Position numbers and translations under genes: made by a program. A stretch of DNA of 64,000 nt from Balanoglossus misakiensis (lineage: Eukaryota; Hemichordata). The stretch is taken from assembly GCA_040954595.2 (NCBI GenBank), contig CM082589.2, positions 1,612,001 to 1,676,000 on the forward strand, written 5' to 3'. A model generated the notes under the pieces. It saw only the letters and a program-made list of their open reading frames with translations, was not told the DNA's origin and did no database searches. This document shows positions 52,060 through 64,000 of this stretch, one piece after another; the first letter of the stretch is position 1, and the number at the start of each line of letters is the position of its first letter.

Positions 52060-53763
52060 TCATGCAAGGAAAGCATGGACATCCTCATTTTTATATCCAA
52101 AGTCAGCCAGCAATCTGCAACAAAGAAAAATATCTCATCAATTCCTTTGCATATTCATAAGGTATAATACTGGATTTTGTTATCTTCAATACCTTGTAAA
52201 ATCTCATCAGACAGTATGATCATGAAACAGAATCTAATACCACTCACTGTTGAGAAATCTTTGTAAATGGTGATGGTCCACAGACACAAACTAAAGTCTT
52301 TAAGTCGGCCGTAGGTTTTGCAAGATGGTTTTCAAGAAGCTCCCTTCTTATTCTACCAATTGGACCATTCCAATCACTTGAAGGTTCTGACAGAATATAT
52401 GTACATTCAAATCTACAGAAAATAAACAATAAATATCATTTAAGTTACATTTCAGTTTCTCTGTCAATTTGTACCAACATTGTACATAAAACTTTTAAAC
52501 CACACTTGGCTTTCCACCTTGTGTGCTTTACAGCAAATACCCATACTAACACACAGTATTTACCTATCGTCTTCAGAGAGTTTATCCAACTGTCTGTGCC
52601 AAAGTATATCGTTTTCTGTCTTGTTGAAGAATAACATATGAACTTTCCTGTAGACGGAACATCGAAATGAGAGATTTTAAAAACAAATCAGACAAAACAA
52701 TGGAGTTGGACCAAAGGGTTAAAACTTTAGAGAGGATTTGAACTTGCTCACGTTACCTGTCACTTGTTGACAATTGCAGACTGTAGTGGATCAGCCTCAC
52801 CATTGGTGTGAACCCAGTGCCGGCAGCCAATAGAAGCAACCGCTGACAGTCTTCTAATTTGGATGCTAGAAAGCTACCATCTGGATCACTGATTGAGACT
52901 TTGTCACCTGCAGCCAAATGCCAAAACACTGACATTCTTAGATCAATATGTAAGCCACTAAATAACAGTGTACGCTATCTGTGCAAACTTAGCAGCCACA
53001 GATGTCATTGTAAATGAAGATCTGGCCAATGACGTATTTTCACTTGGGTGGCCACTGCAAATTAGAGAGACATTCTGTTTTCACTATACATGGGCATTTA
53101 GTGAATTGGAGATAGCATCATTTAGATTCATACGACGCAGAACAAACCAACAAAAAACTTACCAACAGTGATTTTATCAATCACAGTTGTGAGGACACCA
53201 GTTGGATAAATCTTGATCATCAAATAAAACATGTGTCCATCTCTGATGTCTTGACTTATTTGATCAGTCAGGATGGATGGGGTAACTACTGTGTATGGCC
53301 TGACAATTTCTATCTCTGAAATTATAATAATGAACACAGAATAAAGAAACTATGCACATTGAATCATGCACCACTTTGACAAGATTTTGCAAAACTTCAG
53401 TAAGAGGAAACATCCATCTTAAGATGTTAGAACTCTGAAATTTTGTGACTAAATCAAACAATGAATGGCAGCTACTTACCAGACACTGTAGATTTGATAA
53501 AAACATGATATCCGATTGGCACACACATCCTGGTTCCTTCAGGCACTTCAAAGCACAACAGCTGTGTATCGTGGTTCACTGTGTCTCTCCGTTTCAGCAC
53601 ACAATCTCGATATTTCATTTCTGCATAAGTACGATAATTCAAAATGGAAGACATCAAGAGTGACGTGTACACATTTTAGAGGTAAGGTGGCCCCTCATGG
53701 AAATGTATGTTGCCACTGATGAGTAATGTGGTGGGTTTGTTAAGGATATGGCTCCATGTTTTA

Positions 53764-53802
<39 letters not shown>

Positions 53803-56800
53803 TACAAACACACTGAAACAAATTACCTCTATTACTGATTTTTACAAGAGTATTATGGTCTGCTGACGGTTTCCCAAGGTTCTGCCACTGTTTGCTGGGG
53901 TTTCTTTTCTCTGATGTCACTTCAACCTTACCGCAACCACTGACTTTCACTAAATTACAAAAGAAAGAAAAAATGCAATTTACTTTTAGTGTACACATTT
54001 GATTCTAGGCAGTGAAAACTACAATGTTTCAAAAATCATTGTACATGTGCACTATCTTGCATTCAAAAATTACTCTGCATCAACCAAAAGCATCATCAAT
54101 AACACTTACCTTCATAACTTGACTGAATCTCATCTTCTAACTCTGAAAATGAAGAAGCAATATGTGTAATTGTTTTCCTGTATGTGTATTCCTATGTATG
54201 CACTGATCCATGTGTATTTGAAATGCTATCATATGACTTAATACTTGTGCCCGTGAACACCAAGTCTACGAGCAACTGGGGACATTTTATTCAGAAATAG
54301 GCCAGTCAGGCATCATGAAGGGAATATTCCCAAGGTATTTTTGTACATCATTGCTAGATGGAAATACTTACCCCAATGTAATTTGAAACTGTAATCTTCA
54401 ATAAAAACAACAATTTGAAAATCCTTTCCTGTCTTGTCAATCAAAACCCTGTCATCTGTCATATTCTGTGAAGAAAAAAATCAGTAAACTTTCAAATTGA
54501 TGAATTTTGGTACTGTGAATATATGAACCCACTCTCAGACAGAGTGAGTATCCATATTCATAGAACAAAAATCATCAGAATGCATGGCAACCAAAGAAAC
54601 ACTTGGCGGACAACCGACTCACCTTCCATTTGGTGTAAATTACAACTGTTACTGTTGTCCCGGTCTGAAACCAATCATGCCTGCACACGAGATAAAAAAA
54701 TGAATCATGTCAATAATTATGTCACATCACAAATAGTAACTAAAGATCAGAACTGATATACATGTACTGTTAATTTAGGGGTATTATGGCAAATGACATA
54801 TCTGGCAGCAAGAATTTTCCAATTGTTTTACTCACCTTGGATTCCGCTTACTTGTATCTGAATTTGTCTGTGGTTCCTTGAATCCATCAACTTCAAGTTG
54901 TCCTGCAAATAGAATCCAGATCAGTTCACTATGATACACATAGTTAAATGAAAGGTTATAAACAGCAAGTCAGGGTATTTGGTTGCAGATATAAGACCAT
55001 TCAGGTGAAAATAAGCATACTTGGCAGGAAATATTATTATATGCAAAAAGTACTGAAATAAAGAAAGTGAACTCACCGTCTATGACAGGTTTATCTCTGA
55101 TAGGTTTCAATGATTTAGGCGTTACAGGGGATGGTGGTTTTAATCCAGTGAAGGACATTGTAGAGGCTGTGGGGAGAAACACAGAATGACAGTCAACTTT
55201 TGCGAACTCATTTCCTACACGATTGTCTCTTCAGTATCAAAGCATTATTGGCTTCTATCTGATCTTTGACTTTATTCTTTTTGGTCAGATTTTCAAATGG
55301 AATTATTTTATACTCCAAATGACTGTGTTGATGAGATGACAGTTGCGGAAATTATAGGAACTTACCAGGTCTGGATTGCTTGGACTCGGACACTAACTTC
55401 CCGACAAAACATCTCTCCAGCATGGACTCATAATTCACCCATTTATGGACCTGTTGGGAAGAGACAGAAATGACATCATAAATAACACAGTCCTTCCATA
55501 TTTCACGGTACCATTGGCTGTTACTCGATGGAATACTGCGTCATTATCTTGTGTCACGTTCTACTGAAGCTACTATAGGTCTACTAGCAGTCGGCATCTG
55601 CTACCAACATTTATTATAATGACTGAAGGCCATAGTGCATACAAAGAAAGGCTATCAAACCTATGCCATTTTCAGCTTTTGTGGGGATTAACTTGAATCT
55701 CCAGATTTAATTTACAGAGAGGCATACATCTTGGCTCTGATTGGCTGATAGATATGACTAATCACTCCCATAATGAATGTGGAGATCAGATTAGGCCTGT
55801 TAAATTGTTAGTGAGTTAAGCTACCAAATTGTATCATATATCATGGAATTACTGTCCAATGAGGCCAATGGATGCAAAGTTTCAGTTGTACAATTTAAAA
55901 CCCACGGTTCTAGGACAAAGCCTTCATACTAGGGCAGTCTCTGTGAAATAATAAGATCATGGATTGTACAACTGGGCATCAGGGCGTCAACATCACGTCT
56001 ATATATCATCGTTATATTACATGAAGTCAGTCAAGTCAGTGATAGACACCAGAGCTTATCAACCAAGCAATCACTACCACTGGGCACTAGGTGCAAATCT
56101 CCTATTTCAATATACGTGGATAACATCCTTGACTGAATCTCAGAATACATACCTCATTAAACAGATCAGTTGCATCGACCCCCACACCACGCATCAACTC
56201 ATCAATTCCCCCAGGATGGAATTCCATGTACGGCGTTATATTGTACACCCTACCTGTGAAGAAAATGAATATTTTATGAGACTTTGCATTTACTTCGAAG
56301 ACAGGAAACCATGGGAAAAAATAAGTCTGTTGTCTGATTCTGAGATTCATTTTAAAATGTATCATGGATTTGAAAAAAACAAGCTTTGAATGCACTCTTT
56401 TTGACCACATAACCAGAAGGGGGCAAAAATATGTTTTAATTTTTACAAAGCATTCTACAGAGTTGCAAAACAACGATGTAGTCATGGAAACTGCACATAA
56501 CAGAAAAAAACAGAGTGACCATTAAAAATTCAATACATTGTTTCCATGGCAATATAGTGTGTACATGTGTATTGCATCAAAAAAGATTATTTTGCACATT
56601 TGTGTTCAATGCTAAGCAGTTTGTTATAAAAGTGATAGAAGCCACTTGAGACAAACTTAATAGTACAGACAACCTTTATATGAAATAAATATGAAAAATA
56701 ACAGGCTGTTTACTTGGGCTGCATAAAATCAGAATCGTTTAGGCTTTGAAACTAGACTAACAAAAAAGGCCATCTCCAATTTCCCTGTGAGTGCCATGGT

Positions 56801-58718
56801 CATATTCAGGGTCAAAATGCAGAAAAATCGAAAACAGCATTCTACATGCTGTGCAGAAATTCAATTACAGTTTTCTGTGTCTTTAGATTTCGTGACAAGA
56901 AAGGAGTGTTTCTGTACTGTCGAGTGGGCAGTCCTTACAATCTGTGGCATATTGAAACGCTGAGCTTTTGTACTGTCACATGAGTTGATGCATACTCAAA
57001 AACAACGAGATGTTCATTTCTGGTTTATCTTAAATTTTAGCTTCAAATAATATGCTGGTACACACTGTAGGGGAGATTTTATGCTATTTTCATCATGGAC
57101 CCTTGATAGCAACTAAGCAAAGACAAAATTCTTCAACTAAAGAAGTTATTAAGAGACAAATTAGTTTATGTTGCCCAAGGGACATCATTAGACAATTTTC
57201 GTCCAAATAAAAAAATGCCTCTTGCTTCACATGGTCTTCTGATCCAACCAGAATAAATAAATGTCGTTGCCTTGGTAGCCTTGGTTAGTATCCATGGTTA
57301 CCGCAGGAGTCCGGAATTTCCTGATAGAGGCAAGCTATTGAATGTTTGAATACTTAGCTTCGGGGCAAAAAACACTGTTACGAGGGATTGTTTGACAGGT
57401 AGCTTGTGCTACCTCAGAGGATTTTTTTAAATCCTTTCATGGAACAGCACATTGACGCTCATTGTCAGTGTCATCTCTGTTGATATCAATGATTTCAGTT
57501 CAAACCTTTTTTACACTGACATTCTGTGTGTACGTGTTTATGTCTCTTTACCATGGTGATGTCAGCATCTACAGAGACACATTGGCTGTGGCCTTCAATG
57601 GTTTATTATGGGCGATAGGACTGTCAACAAAATGACAAGTTTCATCACATCTGCGTTACACACGAAATGCCACACTAATAGGGATTGTGTTCCCCCTTTT
57701 TTCATCAGCACTGTTTTTGTATAATATCAAGTAAGAACTATTTCATACTTATATTTACGTGCTTGTTATTTTTCTAAACAGACAATCACCTGTTCGCTAA
57801 GAGGAGAGACATACAGTCTGTGCCAAACTGCATGTAACCATAGAAACAAATCAAGAGAGGGGTGACATGCCTGTCAAAGTGCTAAAATTAACCGTCATGC
57901 CTATAAGGCCCTAGGGAAACATCTCCCAGGGAAATAGCTGTATGCTATTGCCCCCATGGCCAGTAAATATACTGAGAAATAACAGGAATTTGTAGTTTAA
58001 ATAAATTCATATCCTTACCATTTAAACTGATCCATGCATCATCAACTTTATTGTGTTTAGCCAACTCCTCTGTTGTGACTTGTAATTTCCTTCCTCCAAC
58101 ACTGGTCAGGTCTTTTCCACTGCGTCCAAGTTTGATCCAATCCATCAGTGACCTGCCTGGCTTCAGTGCTACCTTAATCCGACCAGTGGATTGAACTGAT
58201 CCAGCTGGGCTTCCCAGTCTTTGTGGGGAATTAGCTGCCGGAAACTGAGCCTAAGATTTTAAGCAGAGAAGGAGATAAATGTCTAATTACCTGCCAAGGT
58301 TATGTACAATCATTATGAAATGTTTACTGTACATAGAATGAATTTCATTTAAAAAGTCATTTCATTGTTCATGTATGTGAAATATAAATAAATGCATTTG
58401 CCACGGAAAAAAGGAACAATTTCAGCTTTCATGTAAATTGTACCATAATAGTGTTTATGCTAAGAATGAGAAACATTGATAATGATTTGGGAAACCTGGC
58501 AACATTATCTTGGGTGAGAAATATGGCTTTAGAAAAGAATGGTTCAAGTTACCCTAAAACAAAATTACCATTTAGCAAATATCACTGCAAGACTCCAGAC
58601 TCCCCCTCTTCTCTTCTCCTCCTCTCCATCCCTCTCTCTCTCCTCCCTCAAACACACTCACCTGTGGAACTGACAACCCTGTAGTTGTCGTTCTTGAACT
58701 TGAAGATTTGTTCGCCAT
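52060..58718 (-). CDS. CYB5R4: Cytochrome b5 reductase 4 (Ncb5or): b5-CS-b5 reductase fusion
   Basis: Sixteen minus-strand exons, all in phase: 58,662-58,718, 58,019-58,250, 56,153-56,253, 55,366-55,450, 55,077-55,166, 54,836-54,902, 54,623-54,680, 54,372-54,465, 54,110-54,142, 53,827-53,949, 53,480-53,620, 53,163-53,315, 52,757-52,907, 52,564-52,647, 52,248-52,412 and 52,060-52,114; 562 residues. NAD(P)H oxidoreductase of the ER region that passes electrons from FAD to heme. N-terminal [13 protein letters not shown] block, then a cytochrome b5 domain with heme ligands in EFHPGG and [11 protein letters not shown], a linker, a p23/CS-like domain ([18 protein letters not shown]), and a reductase domain with FAD motif RPYT, FLIKIYPTG-like [11 protein letters not shown], nucleotide motif AAGTGFTPM and VCGPSPF. 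The start is the first in-frame ATG (MANKSSSS), in good context. The linker is about 40 residues longer than in human. Confidence 0.96.
53765..53800. repeat. CA dinucleotide microsatellite
   Basis: (ca)n of about 36 bases in the CYB5R4 intron following exon 53,827-53,949. Confidence 0.97.
56254..58018 (-). other. Intron 2 of CYB5R4
   Basis: 1.76 kb intron, the largest in this gene. No nested gene or recognisable repeat was found. Confidence 0.5.
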
Positions 58719-59342
58719 CTTACTGTGATTTTGGTCGTAGTCAGATTCATCCCCGTCCAACAAGGAGTAGTGGCTATCTGTTGAAGTGGACGACCCGCAA
58801 CCCAGTTTGAGAGAATTTCCGGGCTTATTTGCTGATAGGAGCTTCCCCAAATCAAGTTATATCGACCTACGTGATTTCTTTAGCGAAAACACAACGACAT
58901 AAACAGTACACTGCAAACCACACTGCTTTCTGCTATTATGTGTGCGACCTATGACCCGATCAACCTTTGACCCCGTGTCACCAATTGGGGGCGCTGTCAG
59001 GATAAGATTATTTACAAGAAACATACAATGATATGATACAAGAAATATGACAAAAAGGCATTATTTTGAGATTGTTTCACCATCTTTATTGTAGGAGATA
59101 CAAAAAAATGTAAGACGAACTTGACTATCAACTTTCATTCTCTATTTGTGAAGCAGACGATGGCAAAAAGGCAGAACATGACAGATTTGATTTCCACAAA
59201 AAATACAAGAATCTGAGACGTAAAATCTCTTCCGGGTATAACTACAGATGTTTGCAACATAAGAAAAGGGAGCCTGATACAGAAAATCTTATCAAAGGGT
59301 CAAAGTGCAAGTGCAGAGGTCAAAGTTCAATGGCAGCAACAG
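58719..59342. promoter_or_regulatory. CYB5R4 promoter and PRIM2 3' flank
   Basis: The CYB5R4 leader and promoter should lie at 58,720-59,000; no TATA box was seen. A minus-strand AATAAA for PRIM2 lies at 59,095-59,100 (tttatt on the + strand), 243 bases past the PRIM2 stop, so the two co-oriented genes are separated by under 400 bp. Confidence 0.5.
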
Positions 59343-60569
59343 TTAAGTGTCTTTCTCGGCTGCTTGCATCATATCATCCAGTTCCTCATAGCTCATTTCC
59401 AATTCACCAAACTCATCTTCAACCTTATTCCTGACTTCTGGTGTCTGCTGGGAGTTCTGTGTGCTCCTCTGTGAATAAGGTGTACTCCTCTGAGAGAAAT
59501 TTTGACTAGAGGCAAGGCCTTGAAATATAAAAAATAAAAATAAAAATGATACATTTATGAATATAAATGATACAAGAGGATGAAAAATAAAAATAAAAAT
59601 GATACATTTATGAATATAAATGATACAAGAGGATGAAAAGGGTTTAACCCTTTCCCCACCATGGTTCAGTCCAAACCTATTGTTTTCTATGGTAAGGCTG
59701 GACCTCTGAAGAGGGAACTAGGGGTGAAAGGGTTTAATTTTCTTAAGGAGGTGCAGCCTCTCACCTTTTTTATCACCACTCGCTGGATTTAGAAGTCTCT
59801 GACTCTCATCAAAATACTGATTGGGATGATTCAGTCCTAAACCAGAATCTTCAACCTGGACAAGCGAAGAAAGATAATCAGACATGTAAGCGGTAATATA
59901 TTTGTCAATCTTCATGAAATTCAGCTAATTTACATAAGTTCAAAAGTACCACATAGATATGTGAGTGCAACCAACTCACAGTAGGCTAAAGCATTTAACT
60001 TACATGATGTGTGTAGTCAAAATACTTTGTACATGCTAACTGGTAGTGGCCACCATTGACAAAAGTCATGATCTGGGAAAAGAGAAAAAGGGAAAATTGT
60101 TATCAAAATTTCACTGTTAATAATGTAACATGTTTGTCTCAGCAACAGTGTATGTGCTCTGTCTGTTAGTGTCATTGATGGAAATTTGCCAAAGTGCAAA
60201 AAAATGAGAAGGCTAATTGATATCTCACCTCAGTTATTCCTTCCTTGGCAACACCGTAAGAAGTCAACCTTTGCTTCAAGAGACTGGCATCAGAATGACG
60301 AAATGGACAACCTGAAATGAAATGTACAGAACACTTCAATGGATGTATATATGACCCCTTCATGACCAATACTGCAGTAAAACTGACCCACACATGACAT
60401 GACCCTTCACCCTTGAATGACATGACCTATCGATCATCTTACCATGGTGATCACCAGTTGCTGGTGTATTGTTCATGATGATCTTCATACAGCTGTACGG
60501 AGTGTAATCAGCTCTCTTTCCTTCTTTGCCATAGTTGTGACGGATGTTGTATGCATAGGACTTCTCAAA
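59343..60569 (-). CDS. PRIM2: DNA primase large subunit, C-terminal exons only
   Basis: Five minus-strand exons, all in phase: 60,443-60,569, 60,229-60,311, 60,004-60,072, 59,765-59,855 and 59,343-59,518, encoding the last 181 residues. PRIM2 partners the catalytic small subunit in the primase-polymerase alpha complex that makes RNA primers; its C-terminal domain holds a 4Fe-4S cluster. Visible: [20 protein letters not shown] followed by the first cluster Cys here (SCMKII), the second in GCPFRHSD, the third in YQLACTKYF, and the conserved [16 protein letters not shown]. The first of the four family cysteines would be upstream. The N-terminal two thirds are absent from the window: the next stretch on this strand is 1.3 kb without exons and then an intronless TRIM gene. 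The acidic C-terminal tail is family-typical and the stop is intact, so a functional gene whose 5' part lies beyond the right edge is more likely than a pseudogene. Confidence 0.88.
59528..59637. repeat. 53-bp tandem duplication in PRIM2 intron
   Basis: Two nearly identical copies of aaaaataaaaatgatacatt plus the following gaatataaatgatacaagaggatg, offset by 53 bases. Confidence 0.9.
59641..59737. mobile_element. Dispersed short element, copy B, with terminal inverted repeats
   Basis: About 97 bases. The left end is ggtttaaccctttccccacc and the right end aggggtgaaagggtttaa, which pair as an imperfect inverted repeat of about 16 bases. The core matches copy A in the TRP intron at 40,158-40,238. 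The ttaa next to ccctttc at the left end (and ttaa one base off at the right) recalls piggyBac-type non-autonomous elements, but this is only suggestive. Confidence 0.65.
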
Positions 60570-61860
60570 CTGAAATAAAGAGGAAAAATCAAAATAGCAT
60601 TAAATATGTTATTTTTTGATATTTACAATGTAAGTTGGGGCCATGTCAATGAAATTTTAAGTTTTCCATCCAAAGCCTTTGAAATTTCAACAGGCAAGTG
60701 ATGTACAGTAAAAACTATGTTTTATTCCGTCTATCATTTGTATTCAAAGCCCAAGTATATGGTTAGTATAAATTCTAATCCTAATGTTTTTGTTTTAGAT
60801 AAGTCCATCATTTTAAATTCTAGAAACATTGAAATCAGAAAATAGAAACTAATAGACATTAATCTGATATTACATCGGAGTTATGAAAAACATGTAAATC
60901 AAAAAGTCATCAGGAAATACATAAAAAAATCAAATTTAAAGTCTCACCAAAGTGTGAATTATATATAAAACCACAGTTGAGAGTTCAAGTACTACATAAA
61001 ATGAAAATTATTAAACTACCGGACGCGGTAATATCTGCCCTGCATTCAGAGAATACTGCATCTATAAAATTATGTTCAACTTTTATCCAGGTTACAATGA
61101 GTATTCTGTAATTATCTGATTGTAAGACACCAAGATCAATATTATTGAGTACTAAAATGTAAATAATTTACATAATGGAAGGGTTAGACTATGATATGAA
61201 ATTACATGTAACACAACAGCTACACTACAATAACAGTTTTTGAGTAACTTTGATACTCTATTGAATAGGTACTGTATTAATCAAATCATTACAGGATTTT
61301 ACGAACAATGCAAAGCAATTTCAAGTTATTAGACCCCACAGGCACAAAGTAAAATGGTCTTCAAGTTATACATGTTTTGTTCTCAGGATATGAAAAATCT
61401 TATAATAATGTTCAAACACATTCCAATCTTGGTCAGTCAAAAGTACTGTCCTGAAAGTCTAAGTAAGAATATCAAAACGAAGCTTGTTTATACAGGATTT
61501 CCAAAAAAAAATCAAGTTGCTTCAAGAAGCTCCATGAATTATTCACAGATGGTCTCAGGTATTTGACACAAATGCATGGATATGGATTAATATATCAGGA
61601 TAATACATGTATTTGGAATTTTCAACTTTTTAAATCAATTATACTACTAGCTTTAGTCAATTATATTTCTGCATACTGTATCTTAGGATGGCATCTAGAA
61701 GTGTTTTATGATGGGATATTATTTGTATTTCAAGAACACAACAGGAAATTGTTCCAAGTCAGTTCTGCTTTAGACATCACCAATGCAGAGGTGAGCTATT
61801 CTGTTATTTGTGTTGCTGTCCCTGCAGCTAAACAAGTCATTGTTGACATTGACTATGTCT
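60570..61860. other. Gap between the PRIM2 exons and the TRIM gene
   Basis: 1.3 kb of AT-rich sequence with no PRIM2 exon recognisable on the minus strand. It probably contains PRIM2 intron and the TRIM 3' flank. The frames on the + strand here show no conserved features. Confidence 0.5.
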
Positions 61861-64000
61861 TCACAGAACATACACTCTGATGCAGTGGTTTCCAAAGTCA
61901 GCCACAAACAGCTTCGTGGGCACACAATCAGATACAACCATTCCTCTTGGGTAATTCAGTCCATCTTCCTTTCTATCAACACGGGATATGAATCTTCCAC
62001 TGAAGTCAAACTTCTGAATGCGATGACACAAATCAGTGACATACACATATCTGTCGGGGTCAAGACACACACCAGATGGACCACACAGCTGACCATCCCC
62101 TTTCCCTAGGATTCCAAATTTGTACAGGAACTGATCATCTGCATTGAATACCTGAACACGGTGATTCCCACAGTCTGCTACAAACAGTATTCCTTGGTTG
62201 TCCACCACCATCATGAATGGTCCTTTGAATTCGCCATTGTTGTCACCATAGCTACCCAACGATTTGATGTACTGACCATCCTGTGTGTACTTTCTGATAC
62301 AGTGTCCTGCAGTCTTGTCTGTGCCATCTCCAAACACTCCATCCCAGTCAGAAACATAAACAGCGCCATCTAGAGGGCTAATACAGATAGATCTTGGATT
62401 CTTCAGTTCAGTTTGTCCAAAGCATTTGATTACATTCCCATCCTCATCACTGACAACCACTTGTTCATTGTTCAAATCTGTCATGAAGTATCTGTTATCA
62501 GCTGATACAGCTACATCAATTGGAAAGAACTTCTTCTCAAACTTTGTAAACGTCAACGATTTCTTCCACTTCCCATCCATGCCAATAACTTCTATTCTGT
62601 TGTTATGACAGTCAGCTACAACCAAATCTCCGTTTCTGTTGATGGCCAAACTGAAAGGATGGTTGAACTCTCCTTTACCACTGCCCAGCTTTCCCAGTGT
62701 TTTCACCAATCCTTTGATGACATCAAATCCAAACGGTGATCCAGGTATTTTCTGATCTCCTATCACCATGGTAACTTTATACTTGCCCTCCATCTGTGTG
62801 TGAATAGTTGCAGTGTGTCTGCCATCTCCGTTGTCAATCACATCCCGATCTTCCTGAATTCCATTTGGCTTTGTGATTGTCACTTTCACTTCTTGTCTTG
62901 GGATGACTGTTTTCCCGGATTTATCCTTGGTTGTGATCACTACATCAACAGATTCACCTTTCAGGAGACTCTTCGGAATGTTGTCGACTGTACACTCTGC
63001 GATGCAAACATCAGACTTCACCAATCCCAGAATTCCATCTTTGGTAACATTATCAGATGGCACAAACTCAACTACTTCACATGTTATGTCTGGTTTGGTA
63101 TCCATAGCAACCAACTCTTCCATTTGGCTCATCACACTATTACCGGATGACACCAGCTGAGCTACTGTCCCATGATGCATCAGTGTTTCAACATAACTAC
63201 AAGTGCTGACAAGCTTTTCATAGTTCAGCTGAAGATCATCAATTTCAGCTTGAAGACCTTTGACTTCTAGGCTGCAGTTCAAGTTCAACTTCTCCACCAG
63301 CTGTTTTTCCTCTTTCTCTATCTTGTCAATGAGGGCACCCTTCTGTTTGGTGACTTTCGTTTTCTCTGCCATACACCCTTCTGTTACATTCTTACAGGCA
63401 TCCCTAGACACTGCTGTGTTTTGGTCTACTTCTTGAGCTTTCACTTTCAACTTTTCAACCATTCTTGACATCTTCTTACTGAATTCATCAGCAACTTCTT
63501 GAAGATATCGATGGGCGTGATTGGGACTACGGTGATCAATTATGGTACACTCGTTACAGATTGGAATCTGACAGGTGTCACAGAAGTATTTGACTTCATT
63601 CTGGGAGTGAACTTTGCAGTTTTGGATTAGTTTTTGCTTCAATCTTCTACTCTCTCCTTTTTTGTATTCTTCTACTGTTAACACTTCATGCGTTGCAGCT
63701 TGCTTCAACTTTTTGTGTATTTTTTCTAAGCAGACATCACAGTAATGCTGCTCACAATCAACACAAAACAAAGTAGCCTCAGCTTCTTCGCAAAACTCAC
63801 AGTTTTTCTTTTCTTGTTGCCTGATCTCTTCTTTTCTACTCTCCACAACTTGTAAGAGGGAATTCATCAGGAAACTGTTGGTGAGTTTGGACACTCTGCC
63901 ACCAGGAAGTTGGACTGGACTCTGACAAGTAGGGCAGAGCAGCCGACCAGTTTTCTCCACCAGTTTTTCCAGACAGGGAAGACAGAAGGAATGATAACAG
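61861..64000 (-). CDS. TRIM-NHL E3 ubiquitin ligase (TRIM2/3/71-like), truncated by window edge
   Basis: One uninterrupted minus-strand frame of 713 codons with a stop at 61,861-61,863; its start is beyond 64,000, and the frame is open to the edge. Order: second half of a RING finger (CYHSFCLPC then LLCPTC), B-box 1 (CEFCEEAEATLFCVDCEQHY-CDVC), B-box 2 (CKVHSQNEVKYFCDTC-QIPICNEC ending HR), a coiled coil of about 110 residues, a filamin-type Ig domain (NIPKSLLKGESVDVVI through IPGSPFGFDV), and about six NHL repeats (GEFNHPFSLAINRNGDLVVA, NHRVQVF, GQLCGPSGVCLDPDRYVYVT) ending in NHCIRVYVL. RING supplies ubiquitin-ligase activity; NHL propellers bind RNA or protein. The lack of introns over 2.1 kb is unlike every other gene here and suggests a retrocopy, or one of the lineage-expanded TRIM families common in invertebrates. 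The exact orthologue was not assigned. Confidence 0.92.
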   Translation of the reverse strand, partial: CYHSFCLPCLEKLVEKTGRLLCPTCQSPVQLPGGRVSKLTNSFLMNSLLQVVESRKEEIRQQEKKNCEFCEEAEATLFCVDCEQHYCDVCLEKIHKKLKQAATHEVLTVEEYKKGESRRLKQKLIQNCKVHSQNEVKYFCDTCQIPICNECTIIDHRSPNHAHRYLQEVADEFSKKMSRMVEKLKVKAQEVDQNTAVSRDACKNVTEGCMAEKTKVTKQKGALIDKIEKEEKQLVEKLNLNCSLEVKGLQAEIDDLQLNYEKLVSTCSYVETLMHHGTVAQLVSSGNSVMSQMEELVAMDTKPDITCEVVEFVPSDNVTKDGILGLVKSDVCIAECTVDNIPKSLLKGESVDVVITTKDKSGKTVIPRQEVKVTITKPNGIQEDRDVIDNGDGRHTATIHTQMEGKYKVTMVIGDQKIPGSPFGFDVIKGLVKTLGKLGSGKGEFNHPFSLAINRNGDLVVADCHNNRIEVIGMDGKWKKSLTFTKFEKKFFPIDVAVSADNRYFMTDLNNEQVVVSDEDGNVIKCFGQTELKNPRSICISPLDGAVYVSDWDGVFGDGTDKTAGHCIRKYTQDGQYIKSLGSYGDNNGEFKGPFMMVVDNQGILFVADCGNHRVQVFNADDQFLYKFGILGKGDGQLCGPSGVCLDPDRYVYVTDLCHRIQKFDFSGRFISRVDRKEDGLNYPRGMVVSDCVPTKLFVADFGNHCIRVYVL

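Noticed and set aside
59343-60569. PRIM2 pseudogene
   Set aside because: All five exons have canonical splice sites, matching phases, conserved cluster cysteines and an intact stop, so there is no sign of decay.
61810-63160. Plus-strand frames opposite the TRIM gene
   Set aside because: Shadows of a 713-codon TRIM-NHL frame with unmistakable domains.

Overview
The window is nuclear DNA from an animal, most likely a marine invertebrate (non-vertebrate bilaterian). All recognised genes are metazoan orthologues broken into short coding exons with GT-AG introns of about 80 bp to 4 kb. Intergenic DNA is AT-rich and full of microsatellites and small dispersed repeats. Species cannot be named from sequence alone.

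Positions 1-12,712 are one satellite array with an 87-bp monomer, about 145 copies, cut by the left edge of the window. At 4,991/4,992 the array flips orientation, so the two arms form a giant inverted repeat. The arms belong to distinguishable monomer subfamilies and carry higher-order duplications with offsets of 957 and 1,832 bp. Because 87 = 29 codons, long frames stay open on both strands; these look like a by-product, not genes. The array ends in degenerate monomers, and a long ACAT microsatellite follows at 13.8-14.1 kb.

Positions 13.5-22.5 kb encode cell-surface or secreted proteins: a secreted WSC-domain protein (+), a FAM187 orthologue (-) with a very large acidic ectodomain exon, and, head to head with it, a small single-Ig membrane protein (+).

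Positions 23-31 kb hold MAPK15/ERK7-8 (+) and, tail to tail, C6orf62 (-). Positions 31.8-43.8 kb hold a 23-exon ankyrin-TRP cation channel (+) with a duplicated C-terminal exon start and a Gly/Asp-rich tail. Positions 47.6-50.0 kb encode the mitochondrial ADP/ATP carrier (-), and 52.1-58.7 kb encode the b5-CS-b5 reductase fusion CYB5R4 (-). Positions 59.3-60.6 kb hold only the last five exons of the DNA primase large subunit PRIM2 (-). Positions 61.86-64.0 kb hold an intronless TRIM-NHL ubiquitin ligase (-) running off the right edge; it stands where more PRIM2 exons would be expected.

The genes do not form an operon or pathway. The most unusual structures are the inverted 87-bp satellite, the TRP channel exon duplication, the FAM187 acidic insertion, the WSC gene assembled from phase-matched exons, and the interrupted PRIM2 locus. 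Exon joins were made by eye from splice consensus plus reading phase; every multi-exon model except the TRP exon 1-2 join closes in phase.
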